A DNA stretch of 64,000 nt from CAZRIE01 sp964600075 (lineage in GTDB: Bacteria > Bacteroidota > Bacteroidia > Flavobacteriales > Flavobacteriaceae), in NCBI GenBank assembly GCA_964600075.1, contig CAZRIE010000004.1, positions 1 through 64,000 on the forward strand, written 5' to 3'. Positions 17,775-26,748 of the stretch are shown here, one piece after another. Every line of letters begins with the position of its first letter. Position 1 is the stretch's first letter. Both the position numbers and the translations under genes were made by a program. The notes beneath the pieces are model-generated. The model searched no databases, had not been told where the DNA came from, and saw only the letters and a list, made by a program, of their open reading frames with translations.

Positions 17775-17889
17775 TGTGTTCTATTTAAATTTATTGTAGG
17801 AATGTTGGTTCTAAATAATAGTTTTAGATATCGCATAACCCGATTTAATATTAGTAAACTTCAGTAAAATACCAATCGATTGCATTTTA

Positions 17890-17938
17890 GAAAATTAAAC
17901 CTATTTACTAAAAGTACTGTCCTGTGCTATCCTGAAAA
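17890..17938 (-). promoter_or_regulatory. CAGGAY direct-repeat operator and -7 box for GH105
   Basis: In gene sense, CAGGAT-AGCA-CAGGAC (17919-17934) lies 21 bp upstream of TAATTTTC (17890-17897), which matches TAnnTTTG except at the last base. Both half-sites are intact and one helical turn apart. Confidence 0.7.
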
Positions 17939-17992
17939 CCAGAATGTTCGAATAGTATTTATTCGTGCGAAAACAAACGCATAAGAATATAT

Positions 17993-18727
17993 TCAATCCG
18001 AAGCTTCTATCGAGTATACCTTAAAATTATCGATTGCCATATGATTATTGACTGTTCTTAATCCGAAGTATCCAGAGCTATAGTGATCTTTATCAGAAAA
18101 ATCGAATATAAGCTTGTCATTTCTATAGAAGCGAACAATACCGTCATAAACGATTATTTTGATTTTGTTCATACTATTTGGAACAATTAGATACTCCGAA
18201 GCCGAAAGATCATGTTCGGGAAGCAGAGGTTTACTTCCGTCACCTGCATATCGTCTAAACCTTGTTTTCGTATTGTTATGTCCCCCTAGACCAACGTAGT
18301 ATAATTTTAGGTGGTCGTAATCGCTAAACTTTCCCATTCTTTTCTTGGAAGAACCAAAGAAGTCATGAGTTTCTTCCGAGTCTGAAGCCAACCAAAAACA
18401 GTTTAAATCGGACACTCGGTCGTTTGGGCCTCCGTTATCAATAACTATTGCCTCATAAGTAATAATCACCGGTGCTTGGAGTTTTTTGTTAAACCAAATA
18501 GTGCAGCCTTCCTTATCTTCGATTTCCATTTTTCCGCTTGAATGCACTGCGTTTCCACCTGGCATTTGTTCAACTATCCAATTGCCTATGTTCGAATCAA
18601 AACTATCCTCATATTCCAATGTTCGCTCAACAATAAGCGAATCATTGATTTTAAACCGTTCTTGGGCGATACAAGTAATACCCAATAGAAATATTTGAAT
18701 CAGTAGCCAACTTTTTAAGTATCGCAT
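17993..18727 (-). CDS. Exported DUF6250-like jelly-roll protein
   Basis: A 244-residue protein with a signal peptide ending GITCIAQ. The rest looks like a single concanavalin-type beta-sandwich: an early YEDSFDSNIGNWIVEQ, a central CFWLASDSEETHDFFG and YYVGLGGHNNTKTRFRRY, and a terminal SSGYFGLRTVNNHMAIDNF. This pattern resembles DUF6250 proteins, which occur in polysaccharide loci and probably bind or process uronate-containing glycans; assignment is from memory of the pattern. It lies between GH105 and a decayed sulfatase, on the same strand, suggesting a shared role in the degradative cluster. Confidence 0.6.
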   Translation of the reverse strand: MRYLKSWLLIQIFLLGITCIAQERFKINDSLIVERTLEYEDSFDSNIGNWIVEQMPGGNAVHSSGKMEIEDKEGCTIWFNKKLQAPVIITYEAIVIDNGGPNDRVSDLNCFWLASDSEETHDFFGSSKKRMGKFSDYDHLKLYYVGLGGHNNTKTRFRRYAGDGSKPLLPEHDLSASEYLIVPNSMNKIKIIVYDGIVRFYRNDKLIFDFSDKDHYSSGYFGLRTVNNHMAIDNFKVYSIEASD

Positions 18728-18813
18728 AAAAATGATATAGCTAATTTTTAATCAAAAGTTTATCGATCAAATCATTATTTCAAAAAATTCCTTCCCCTTG
18801 TTCGCTCTCAAAC

Positions 18814-19053
18814 CTAAGAAAGGCCGTCGACGATTTCTCAATAATCTTCTTTCTTTGCCAAATTGTCCTATTATAAAGGTTCTGTTTTGTGGTCGATCAG
18901 CATTCTTGCATAAGCCTCACATTGGTCATAGATCCATTCCGTATAAAATAGATCTTCTTTTGTCAAGGCGACGGCATCCTTGAATTTCGAAACCGCGTAA
19001 ACTTTATTTCCTTCTTTTCCATTTAGCAAGGAAGCACTAAACTCTATTCTAAT
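18814..19053 (-). pseudogene. Decayed C-terminal end of a sulfatase
   Basis: One minus-strand frame encodes a sulfatase-like tail: AVSKFKDAVALTKEDLFYTE..., then MLIDHKTEPL. It meets two in-frame stops (TAA at 18871-18873, TAG at 18868-18870), yet continues in the same frame as DNLAKKEDY, stop (TGA 18838-18840), EIVDGLS, stop (TAG 18814-18816). DHKTEPL..DNLA matches the usual end of S1 sulfatases (D-H-x-x-D-P-x-x-x-x-N-L). The frame opens just inside the end of the intact sulfatase gene. The remnant is therefore what is left after deletion and nonsense mutation of an additional sulfatase. Confidence 0.7.
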
Positions 19054-20516
19054 TTAGGACTTTGAACCACTCCAGTTCCTTTCAAAAAATCTTTGTAATT
19101 AATTGCGTTATTAGCAGGGTCGAGCTTTAAATTCCATTTTTTAAGATAATAATCTCGTGATTTAAAATCATCTCCTATATTCTTCAATGCGACATCTAGT
19201 TTTTTGTCCAATTCTTGTTGCAGGGATGCGAATTCAGGTTCATTCGCAAGATTATTCATTTGATACGGGTCCTTCTCGTTATCGAAAAATTTACTCACCC
19301 CGTTAAGAATTCGTGCATAGGTGTATTGTTTAGTGCGGATAGCTCGGTATTCAGGATACTTGTATTCCCTAGTAAAAGGGCAAATGTTCATCACTAAAGC
19401 CGTTCTGTCTACATCCGGATTGGGGAATTTTATCAAACCCGAAAGGTCCTCTCCTTCTACCTTGTCAGGAATTTCAATATTTGTCAAACTTAAGAGAGAA
19501 GGAAGAATATCGGGGGTGTTTATCGGAGCATTTACAACCGCTCCTTTATTCTTGCCTATTGATGGATAGCGAATCAAAAATGGTACTCTGATAGATTCAT
19601 CCCATGCCAATTGCTTGGTAAAAGGACGCACTCCATGTGAACCCATCATTTCACCATGGTCTGCTGAAAATACCACGATAGTGTTATCCCATAAATTCGA
19701 CTCTTTAAGCTTGTTAAGTATACGGCCAATTGCTTCATCAGAAGCAGTACATTGGGCATAATAACCCTGCAATTCTTTGCGTATACTTCCATCCGAGTCT
19801 TCCGGTACATTGGGAGGAAGCTTTAATTCCTCGGCGCGATACAAATTTTTAAATTCTTGTGGTGCTTGGTGATGCGGAAAATGTGGCGTTGCTATAGATA
19901 CAAACAACAAAAATGGATTCTCGTCATCTGCATGTTCGGCAATGTAATTGTTGGCATCTTCTGCCATGGAAAATGAAGAGAAGTCATCCCAGTATTTTAT
20001 CTCAGGATTCTCATTTGCGTAATAGGGCATCTTGTTATAATCATGAGAACACTCCAGAGCTTTCCAATAGTCAAAACCCTGACGCCTTTCAGGTGCCACA
20101 TTGTTAATTCGTCCATGTCCATCTAAATGCCACTTTCCAAGATATCCTGTACTGTAGCCCTCTGATTTGAAAATTTCGGCCATGCAAAGTTCTTCATCAG
20201 GTAGATAGAGGTCGTTTAAAAACATGCCCGTAGTACCGGGATAGCGACCTGTCATCAGCGCAGCTCGATGGGGCGTACAAACCGGAGTAACAGAAACTGC
20301 ATTTGAAAAATTGACAGCCTCCTTGGAGAACTTGTCGAGGTTCGGTGTTTTCACATCAGGATTGCCCGTATACCCAAGAGCGGAAGACCGCCATTGGTCC
20401 GTTAAAATATAAACGATATTAGACTTTTTCGATTTATGGTTTTTCTGACCAATTAACAGCGCAGGAAAGCCAATCATCATAATTAAAAGCAAGCCTGTAA
20501 ATTTTAATGTTTTCAT
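19044..20516 (-). CDS. Type I (S1) sulfatase
   Basis: A 490-residue exported protein (signal peptide ending ALLIGQ). It has the metal-binding start NIVYILTDQWR (Asp40) and the formylglycine motif CTPHR (Cys80-Arg84) followed by MTGRYPG. STADHGEMMGSHG-like residues (VFSADHGEMMGSHG) complete the active site. Anaerobic or aerobic maturation of the Cys by an unlinked enzyme is expected. A longer frame begins at 20717, but it would overlap the upstream gene; the ATG at 20516 puts the signal peptide first. It probably desulfates a sulfated oligosaccharide in the periplasm. It follows the DUF5060 gene by 46 bp, so the two are likely co-transcribed. Confidence 0.92.
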   Translation of the reverse strand: MKTLKFTGLLLIMMIGFPALLIGQKNHKSKKSNIVYILTDQWRSSALGYTGNPDVKTPNLDKFSKEAVNFSNAVSVTPVCTPHRAALMTGRYPGTTGMFLNDLYLPDEELCMAEIFKSEGYSTGYLGKWHLDGHGRINNVAPERRQGFDYWKALECSHDYNKMPYYANENPEIKYWDDFSSFSMAEDANNYIAEHADDENPFLLFVSIATPHFPHHQAPQEFKNLYRAEELKLPPNVPEDSDGSIRKELQGYYAQCTASDEAIGRILNKLKESNLWDNTIVVFSADHGEMMGSHGVRPFTKQLAWDESIRVPFLIRYPSIGKNKGAVVNAPINTPDILPSLLSLTNIEIPDKVEGEDLSGLIKFPNPDVDRTALVMNICPFTREYKYPEYRAIRTKQYTYARILNGVSKFFDNEKDPYQMNNLANEPEFASLQQELDKKLDVALKNIGDDFKSRDYYLKKWNLKLDPANNAINYKDFLKGTGVVQSPKLE

Positions 20517-20562
20517 CTGTTTACACCCTTTTTGATTTAAGTAATTGCAATTGTCCTTGGGC

Positions 20563-22422
20563 TTATTTCCTAATACGGAGTAAAATGACCCAATCCTTAT
20601 CTTGGTCTGCCGGCGGATACCCCAGCGAAACCACGTCATTAGCTTTCGCCATTTTAACCGAACCATCTTGAAGCTCACCACCATTTCTAGGGTCGTACCA
20701 ATTGATAGAAAATTCATTTCCTGAAGTTCCTAAATCAATGGAGGTCGTTTTCAACTCCATAGGGAGATAGACGGCATAAATCTTATCCATTTGAGCCAAA
20801 CAATAGGCTGAATCGCCTTTGACAAGTTCATCGGTTGGTTCCATTTCCCAAAAAGGAATATACTGCTCAAAGAAATGAAGTGCATACCTATTTTGGTCCC
20901 AGAATACATCACGACTTCTAAAATCTTCGCAGGTTAAATCAGAATGGGGACTATCATATCCGAAGTACCACTCAACGCCAAAACCACCAGCCATCAGCGT
21001 GCCCCATAGGGCTCGGCTACGTGCCAGATTATGTTCTAGATCCTCATTATCAGGCAACAGTGCGATGTTTGCTTTTCCTGGTTCGTCGACCGAAAGGGCC
21101 CATTTCTTTCCGGTAGCATTCGACTTTTGCCTCCATTTGAGTACTCTTGGGTGCACATCGGTAAATTCGGGATCACGCAATTGCAACGATGCTCCTGTTA
21201 AGGGCGATTTGTCCCCGATAAAATCTTCGTAACGGTCATCTTTGTTGGGGAAGGTGTGCATAACCAAATGATGGTTATAGGAATCCAGTCGTTGTACGTA
21301 GTTGGCTACCTTCAATACTTCTGCCGTAGGCTGGTTGTTTTCTTCGCCCAAGTTCCAGTTCAATGCCAAGTGATGGCCAAAACGGGCAATCAGTTCTCTG
21401 TAGTACAATTTCCCTTCCGTTCCAAAAACGCCTTTGTCCATCAAATGATCAGTCTCCGTTTCGTTGGTCTTAAAATGAAGGAACATGCCCAAAGTCTCGG
21501 CATATTCGAAAATACGTTCCCACTGGTCCAATTTAGAGACATCTAATCTAGTCTTGTAAAAAAAGGTTTCCCATGCCTCTTTAGTCTTTTTATCACTAGC
21601 GTATGTTTCGTATTCAGCCGCCGGCTTCTTCAGTATGTACGGAAAAATATTTCGATCATCACCATCTACATTGAAGGTCAAGAATGAAAATACATTCAGT
21701 TCTTCACTGGCCAAATAGTTGATGGCACCTAACAAGTTTTTGCCTTTTTCACCTTGCCATACATAGGGTTCGGCATCAACTTCAAAATCTTTGGCATGCG
21801 GATTCCAGTTTTTTCGGAATTCTAGTACATTGGTCGAAGCATCAAAATCTTCATAGGCGAATAGGTTTTCGGGGGCATCGACTCCCAACTTGATAAAGTA
21901 ATCACCGCTTTCCTCAAATTTTAGATACGATTCCCCAACATAGTTGAGACGGCCTTTTGCCCTGTTGTCCCTTCCCGATTTATCGGAATCGGTAATACTA
22001 AAACTTCCTGATTCACCATCCATAAATCCAGCACTTTCGGCTTGTTCTATAGTGTCCGCGACAGCAATTTCAGTTCCTTTTTTAAAGGATACGGAATACT
22101 TCCATTCGCCAATGGCATCTGGGGTAAACCGTGCTTGCCATATATTTCCGGCAGTGGCACTGGTTTCTGCGGCATTTCCATCGGCGGCATAAAAGCCATG
22201 CACAACATAAGTTTTGTCAGCGTTGGTAAACGTAACGTCTAAACGGTAGTCCAAGAACGGATTTTCTTCAGCAAGTTCATCGGTTTCGGGACCTATAAAT
22301 GACAACGAAACGCGATGCCATTTTTTGAGTTCACCTTCTACGGTAATTTCCGAAGATTTTTGATTACATCCCGCAAGGGCGAAGAGTAGAACGGCTAGAA
22401 ACAGAATATTCTTATTTTGCAT
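20563..22422 (-). CDS. DUF5060-domain lipoprotein, putative glycoside hydrolase
   Basis: A 619-residue lipoprotein (lipobox LAGC, Cys19). The N-terminal 30-120 region (VEGELKKWHRVSLSFIGPET..., FTPDAIGEWKYSVSF) fits the DUF5060 beta-sandwich that precedes TIM-barrel glycosidases. A barrel-like middle follows, with FLTFNVDGDD, HFKTNETETD, LALNWNLGEENNQPT and KKWALSVDEPGKAN; the two Glu in LGEENN and VDEPG are plausible catalytic residues. A short collagen-binding-like domain ends it. It lies in the degradative cluster between two sulfatase genes. The activity is not known. Confidence 0.7.
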   Translation of the reverse strand: MQNKNILFLAVLLFALAGCNQKSSEITVEGELKKWHRVSLSFIGPETDELAEENPFLDYRLDVTFTNADKTYVVHGFYAADGNAAETSATAGNIWQARFTPDAIGEWKYSVSFKKGTEIAVADTIEQAESAGFMDGESGSFSITDSDKSGRDNRAKGRLNYVGESYLKFEESGDYFIKLGVDAPENLFAYEDFDASTNVLEFRKNWNPHAKDFEVDAEPYVWQGEKGKNLLGAINYLASEELNVFSFLTFNVDGDDRNIFPYILKKPAAEYETYASDKKTKEAWETFFYKTRLDVSKLDQWERIFEYAETLGMFLHFKTNETETDHLMDKGVFGTEGKLYYRELIARFGHHLALNWNLGEENNQPTAEVLKVANYVQRLDSYNHHLVMHTFPNKDDRYEDFIGDKSPLTGASLQLRDPEFTDVHPRVLKWRQKSNATGKKWALSVDEPGKANIALLPDNEDLEHNLARSRALWGTLMAGGFGVEWYFGYDSPHSDLTCEDFRSRDVFWDQNRYALHFFEQYIPFWEMEPTDELVKGDSAYCLAQMDKIYAVYLPMELKTTSIDLGTSGNEFSINWYDPRNGGELQDGSVKMAKANDVVSLGYPPADQDKDWVILLRIRK

Positions 22423-22452
22423 TTGTTTTAATTACACATTGCTTCTTTAAGG

Positions 22453-22590
22453 TCAAAGGCTGACCTCCCAACCTTTGGCATATTCTCTACCCCACATGTC
22501 CAGCGCCTTGATATCAGAAATTCTACCTGTTTTGGCTTTTCCAAATTATGGTCAATCTCGATATTTGCTGTAAGCCACCAGGTTTCTTCA
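22453..22590 (-). pseudogene. Short coding remnant with a frameshift, family not recognised
   Basis: In the 188-bp gap after the sulfatase-GH78 gene, two minus-strand frames read like protein: EETWWLTANIEIDHNL first and then, one base shifted, TGRISDIKALDMWGREYAKG ending in a stop at 22453-22455. The composition and aromatic spacing look like the end of a carbohydrate-active enzyme. The interpretation is tentative. Confidence 0.35.
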
Positions 22591-22610
22591 CTTTATAAAC
22601 AAGGCTAAAC

Positions 22611-25600
22611 TTAAAATGAATTGATGACCAGTTTTATTTCGTGCTTCCCGGGTTCTAAGCGCACCGAACCAAAAGCGGAATTTACTTTTTTGCCATTGTG
22701 CATCAACTCTTTGCCAGGGGAGGGTGCTATTTCAAATTCGGCTACCATGTTCGCAGGAATTTCCAGCGTAAAAACTTGTAAACGAGGGTTTTTGAATTCG
22801 TAGTCTCCTTTAATAGTTCCTTTAATCGTTGGCACTTCGATAGCGCTATTTTTCAAATCTGCCATTTGTGGTCTTATACTTGCAACGCCGAAACCTGGTG
22901 TTTTTGGCTGAATACCCCATAGGCCTCTTGGAATTGAATTGGCGGGTACTGCGCCCCAAGCATGATTCCAATCTAAGTTATTCTTATACTTCAAGTCCCA
23001 CGCCTCTAAAGTCATGGTAGAGCCGATTCGGATCATGTTATACCAACTTCTATCACTAGTGTCCGTAAGAAGTGATAAGGCGTAATCCGCAGCGCCCGCA
23101 TTGTAAAGTCCGTCCATTAAATATTGTGAGCCATATACACTACAGGCCATTCCACGCGATTTTACGTGTTCGACTACTGATTCAATATGGGCCTCGGGTA
23201 CCATGTTAAAAGCCAATGGGAGCATATTTGCGTGTAGCGCGGCGTGGTCAGTACCGATACCGTCAACATAAACTCCTCGTTCAGGGTCGAACATTTTTTC
23301 GTTCACCGCCTTTTTTGCCTTTAAAGCTCTAAGCTTAAAATCAAGAGATTCTTGTGTTTTCCCCAAAACAGCTGCGAACTGTGCCATGATCACCATATTT
23401 TGGTAGTAAAAGGCATTGACTACAGTATTGTAATCCTTAAAAATATAGCCGTCACGTTCCCCCTTATTTGACGGGTCGCCCCCCCAGCCTGCAGACGGCC
23501 AATCGACGATATCGCGGAAGGTCTCTTTCATTGTTTTTGCGAATCCTAAATTGGCCATCAACTCAGGAGTCATTCTTGTCGAGGTAATCAGGCCATCTTC
23601 GCCCGCCAATTCATACAACGTTTTATATTTTAATCTGTCATAATACTTTTCGATAAGTTCTATATTGCCCGTATACATATAATCGGCATAAAACATCAAG
23701 GCCACATGTTGTTGCCATTCGGTGGGCCACGTCGGGTTCTCCATAAAATACTCGATGGTCTGTCGGGCAATCGCGTATTCACGGTCGGTGGTGTAGTGAC
23801 TTAACTGATTCAAATACGCATCTGCTTCATATGGAATACGCTCTCTATCCCCGTCTACATAAAGCCCGTTGAAAGTCGTGGCCTTAATCGAGTATTTACA
23901 TAGGTCCCATACTTGATTGAGAATATCATCAGAACTCGTAAAGCTGCTTGTATCGTCTTCCCAATAACTATGGAAAGCCAATTGCGTGAAATTTTCTGCG
24001 GATAGTGCTTCTTGTGCACCATGTACCTCCGCATAACGAAATGGCATTAGAACAGGGAAACTTTCAGGAAGCGGCAACGCCTTGCCAGGAAGCGTATTTC
24101 TTTCATCTGTTTTTATCGGAAGTTGGTACTCACTTTTACCAGCTTTTACAGGTACCTCGATCTCTTGATAGCGTATATGGCTCTTCTTGGCCGGTTCGCG
24201 ATTAATATTTTCGCCAATTAATTGTTCGCCAATACGAAAAGTCAAGGTGTGGTCGGCTTTTGCATTGTAAGTGAAATCTATAGTTGCGAAGGCATCTTTA
24301 CCAAAATCCATAAAAAAGGTTTCGCCCCTTTTTTCAAAAACTACAGGTTTGACCCTATCGATTTGGAAGCTGTTCGCTGTGGTTATGGTCGCTTCTTCAG
24401 AAGCTGCCATAGTAAAGGTCTGGCTTTCCGAATAGCGCGAAAGACGGTTGTCTTGATCCCAAATTCGAACGCTCCAAAAATAGGTTTCGCCCGGCTGTAA
24501 AGCTTTCCCGTTATATTCGATTTCAGATGAAGCACTGGTTCTAATTTGTTCGCTATCCCAAACATCGCCAATATTGTTGTTAATATGTTCATCAGTAGAT
24601 GCTACCAAAATTTGATAGGCCGACTGGGTGACCGCTCCTTCTGGCACCACCCAACCAAACTCTGGCTCAGTATCAATAATTTCAACATTTTTAGGTTGTC
24701 TTATAAATTCGACCATAAGATCCGTAGGCCCATCGGAATACGAATCGCTATACCTATCGATCAGTTCATCTGTCTTTGCCCTTAAATCAGTTAACACCGA
24801 CGTGTACTTGCCGTTTTTGACAAGGTTATCGATTTCTTTCGGGTCAGCGTTCAGATTGTAAAGTTCTTCAATCGATTTGTCGTTTACATAGCGGAAATAC
24901 TTCCACTCTTTGGTACGCACGCCCTCACTGGGCGGTATATTCTCGAATTCCCAAATATGTTCGATTAGAACGGTATCTCTTTGTATCGATTTGGTCTTTC
25001 CCAAAATCAATGGCACAAGACTTTTACCTTGCCAATTTTGAGGGGCTTTAACCCCAGCGAAATCCAAAATCGTAGACGGCACATCTACATTCATGGCCAT
25101 TTCCTTACTATCGTTTTGCTTCTTTAATCTTGGGTCATAAACAATCAAAGGCACTCTTACCGAATTATCATAAAGCAGCCATTTTCCGGCTAATTGCCGT
25201 TCCCCAAGAAAATATCCGTTGTCACCCATCAAGATAATGACTGTGTTTTTGTCAAGGCCCTTATTCTCGAGTTGTTCCCTAATCTTGGCGATTTCCCTAT
25301 CTATTCCCGAAATCATTCGGTAATAACCTTTTACACTATGCTGATATTTTTCGGGGGTATCATAGCGCCATGTCCAGCGCAGGCGGTTAAATCCATTACG
25401 AACAATTTCCGGCTGCGCATCGAAATACTTATCGGCACCTAATTCAGGACCTGGCATGGTCATTTCACTTAATAGGGCATCGGACTCGGTCTGCCAAAAA
25501 TATTGGTCTTCGGCACCATCATGTGCGTGAGGCGCACTAAAACTTAACGACAGACAAAAGGGCTGGGAAGCGTCTGCCTGGGCTATATAATCCAATGCTT

Positions 25601-26147
25601 TTTGACCCGTATACCGTGTAAGATGAACAGTGTCTTTACCAATAGTCTTGTAGTAATACCCTCGTCTATCTTTAAAAGCATTGTTGCGATCATACGACTC
25701 ATACTCGTCGAATTGCTTTTCAAGCTCATCATAACGCACCCCATATTTGCCATAAAATGCAGTTCGATAGCCATTATCCTTCAAAAGAATCGGATAGGAC
25801 GCTTCCATATACGAGTCCCTAATATTACCGGTTTGAAAGTTAAAACTATGGGTACGTTCATAAAGTCCCGTAAGAATGCTAGCCCTACTCGCTGCGCATA
25901 TAGGGGTAGTGACCATAGCATTTTCAAAATAGCTTCCCGATTTGGCCAGCTTATCCATTTCGGGGGTCGAAATCAATTTATTGCCGGCATAGCCCAAGGC
26001 ATCGAAGCGTTGGTCGTCAGTCAGTATAAAGATAATATTAGGTTTGTCGGCATTGTCATCTTTAGTGCTTTGGGCGCCTAAATTCGTAACCGAAAGATAT
26101 AACAGTGCTAATAGTATTGAGGCTGTTCTGTATTCTTTGATTTTCAT
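22611..26147 (-). CDS. Bifunctional S1 sulfatase - GH78 alpha-L-rhamnosidase fusion
   Basis: A 1178-residue exported protein with a signal peptide ending LGAQ. Residues 34-465 form a sulfatase: NIIFILTDDQR (Asp44/Asp45) and the formylglycine motif CAASR at 84-88, the C-x-A-x-R variant, followed by ILTGLYERTH. From about 470 a GH78 architecture begins: an N-terminal fibronectin-like domain (YFWSVRIWDQDN), a sandwich, and the (alpha/alpha)6 catalytic domain with DGDRERIPYEADAYLN and WPTEWQQHVALMFYADY, then a C-terminal beta domain (PGKHEIKL). It would remove sulfate and then rhamnose from sulfated rhamno-oligosaccharides. A similar fusion is, to my recollection, described in the ulvan locus of Formosa agariphila. 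Its promoter carries the CAGGAY operator. Confidence 0.9.
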   Translation of the reverse strand: MKIKEYRTASILLALLYLSVTNLGAQSTKDDNADKPNIIFILTDDQRFDALGYAGNKLISTPEMDKLAKSGSYFENAMVTTPICAASRASILTGLYERTHSFNFQTGNIRDSYMEASYPILLKDNGYRTAFYGKYGVRYDELEKQFDEYESYDRNNAFKDRRGYYYKTIGKDTVHLTRYTGQKALDYIAQADASQPFCLSLSFSAPHAHDGAEDQYFWQTESDALLSEMTMPGPELGADKYFDAQPEIVRNGFNRLRWTWRYDTPEKYQHSVKGYYRMISGIDREIAKIREQLENKGLDKNTVIILMGDNGYFLGERQLAGKWLLYDNSVRVPLIVYDPRLKKQNDSKEMAMNVDVPSTILDFAGVKAPQNWQGKSLVPLILGKTKSIQRDTVLIEHIWEFENIPPSEGVRTKEWKYFRYVNDKSIEELYNLNADPKEIDNLVKNGKYTSVLTDLRAKTDELIDRYSDSYSDGPTDLMVEFIRQPKNVEIIDTEPEFGWVVPEGAVTQSAYQILVASTDEHINNNIGDVWDSEQIRTSASSEIEYNGKALQPGETYFWSVRIWDQDNRLSRYSESQTFTMAASEEATITTANSFQIDRVKPVVFEKRGETFFMDFGKDAFATIDFTYNAKADHTLTFRIGEQLIGENINREPAKKSHIRYQEIEVPVKAGKSEYQLPIKTDERNTLPGKALPLPESFPVLMPFRYAEVHGAQEALSAENFTQLAFHSYWEDDTSSFTSSDDILNQVWDLCKYSIKATTFNGLYVDGDRERIPYEADAYLNQLSHYTTDREYAIARQTIEYFMENPTWPTEWQQHVALMFYADYMYTGNIELIEKYYDRLKYKTLYELAGEDGLITSTRMTPELMANLGFAKTMKETFRDIVDWPSAGWGGDPSNKGERDGYIFKDYNTVVNAFYYQNMVIMAQFAAVLGKTQESLDFKLRALKAKKAVNEKMFDPERGVYVDGIGTDHAALHANMLPLAFNMVPEAHIESVVEHVKSRGMACSVYGSQYLMDGLYNAGAADYALSLLTDTSDRSWYNMIRIGSTMTLEAWDLKYKNNLDWNHAWGAVPANSIPRGLWGIQPKTPGFGVASIRPQMADLKNSAIEVPTIKGTIKGDYEFKNPRLQVFTLEIPANMVAEFEIAPSPGKELMHNGKKVNSAFGSVRLEPGKHEIKLVINSF

Positions 26148-26228
26148 TACTGTTTCTCTTTAATATTACTTTATATTATGCATAAATTCAGCTATTAACA
26201 GTTCGGAAATAGGTGTCCTGATATATGC

Positions 26229-26277
26229 CGAACTTAATCATTTATTGACCTCTATGTATCCTGCACTATCCTGATAT
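26229..26277 (-). promoter_or_regulatory. CAGGAY direct-repeat operator and -7 box for the sulfatase-GH78 gene
   Basis: In gene sense, CAGGAT-AGTG-CAGGAT (26258-26273) is followed after 21 bp by TAAGTTCG (26229-26236), one mismatch from TAnnTTTG. A further single unit (GTCCTG on the plus strand, 26215-26220) lies between the -7 box and the gene. Confidence 0.7.
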
Positions 26278-26474
26278 TTTTCATTAAATCGGTTCATTTT
26301 CTGATACAATATGCGACTAAGAAAATTAATTTCACAAGGGGATAAGACACACGTAAATTTCCTGCCCAAAAAACCGACTTTCATGAAAAAAATTACTTTA
26401 ACCAAACAATAATTTTAGCGTCGTTCTTATAAACTTTTGTTCGGTTAACGAAAAATAAAATCCATCAATTCACA

Positions 26475-26523
26475 ATTACAGCACAGTACAGGATGCCGAT
26501 TACCAAAAATCATGTTAATATCG
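26475..26523 (+). promoter_or_regulatory. CAGGAY-type operator and -7-like box reading rightwards, no ORF behind it
   Basis: CAGCAC-AGTA-CAGGAT (26479-26494) lies 21 bp before TAATATCG (26516-26523), the most degenerate -7 box of the set. Orientation is plus, away from the sulfatase-GH78 gene. The next protein start (ppx/gppA) is 225 bp on and lies beyond a strong terminator. Confidence 0.5.
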
Positions 26524-26529
26524 TACTAG

Positions 26530-26606
26530 AAGAGTATTACTCTTTTGAGTTGTTTGAGTTAGTTTAGTTTAAGGGGCGAACGTTAGTTTCGCCCCTTTTC
26601 TTTTTT
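26530..26606 (+). ncRNA. Candidate small RNA of about 75 nt
   Basis: The transcript is bounded by the operator/-7 pair at 26475-26523 and the terminator at 26571-26606. It contains a hairpin with a perfect palindromic core (AAGAGTA-t-TACTCTT, 26530-26544), a linear T/G-rich section and the terminator stem. No start codon with a plausible ORF lies inside. The segment TTTGAGTTAGTTTAGTTT (26553-26570) recurs exactly before the terminator of the second SusCD operon. It may be a small RNA co-regulated with the locus, or the residual end of a deleted SusCD operon. Confidence 0.4.
26571..26606 (+). terminator. Rho-independent terminator
   Basis: A 10-bp perfect stem (AAGGGGCGAA, 26571-26580, with TTCGCCCCTT, 26588-26597), a 7-base loop and a following T-rich tract (26596-26606). 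It is oriented to end rightward transcription and insulates ppx/gppA from upstream reads. Confidence 0.88.
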
Positions 26607-26748
26607 CCGCCATTCGTCTGCGGGTTCATAGCAAAAGAATAGGACGGTAACGGATGGTTGAGCCTTAAAATTCCAATACCATTATTTGAAGATACAGGCA
26701 CCTCAATAACAATAGGTTAGCCAATTCCAATTACATAAAATTCCAATT

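Noticed and set aside
20517..20717. N-terminal extension of the S1 sulfatase
   Set aside because: The extension overlaps the DUF5060 gene and puts the signal peptide at residue 68; the ATG at 20516 is the natural start.
25602..26081. 159-aa plus-strand ORF
   Set aside because: Antisense shadow of the sulfatase-GH78 gene.
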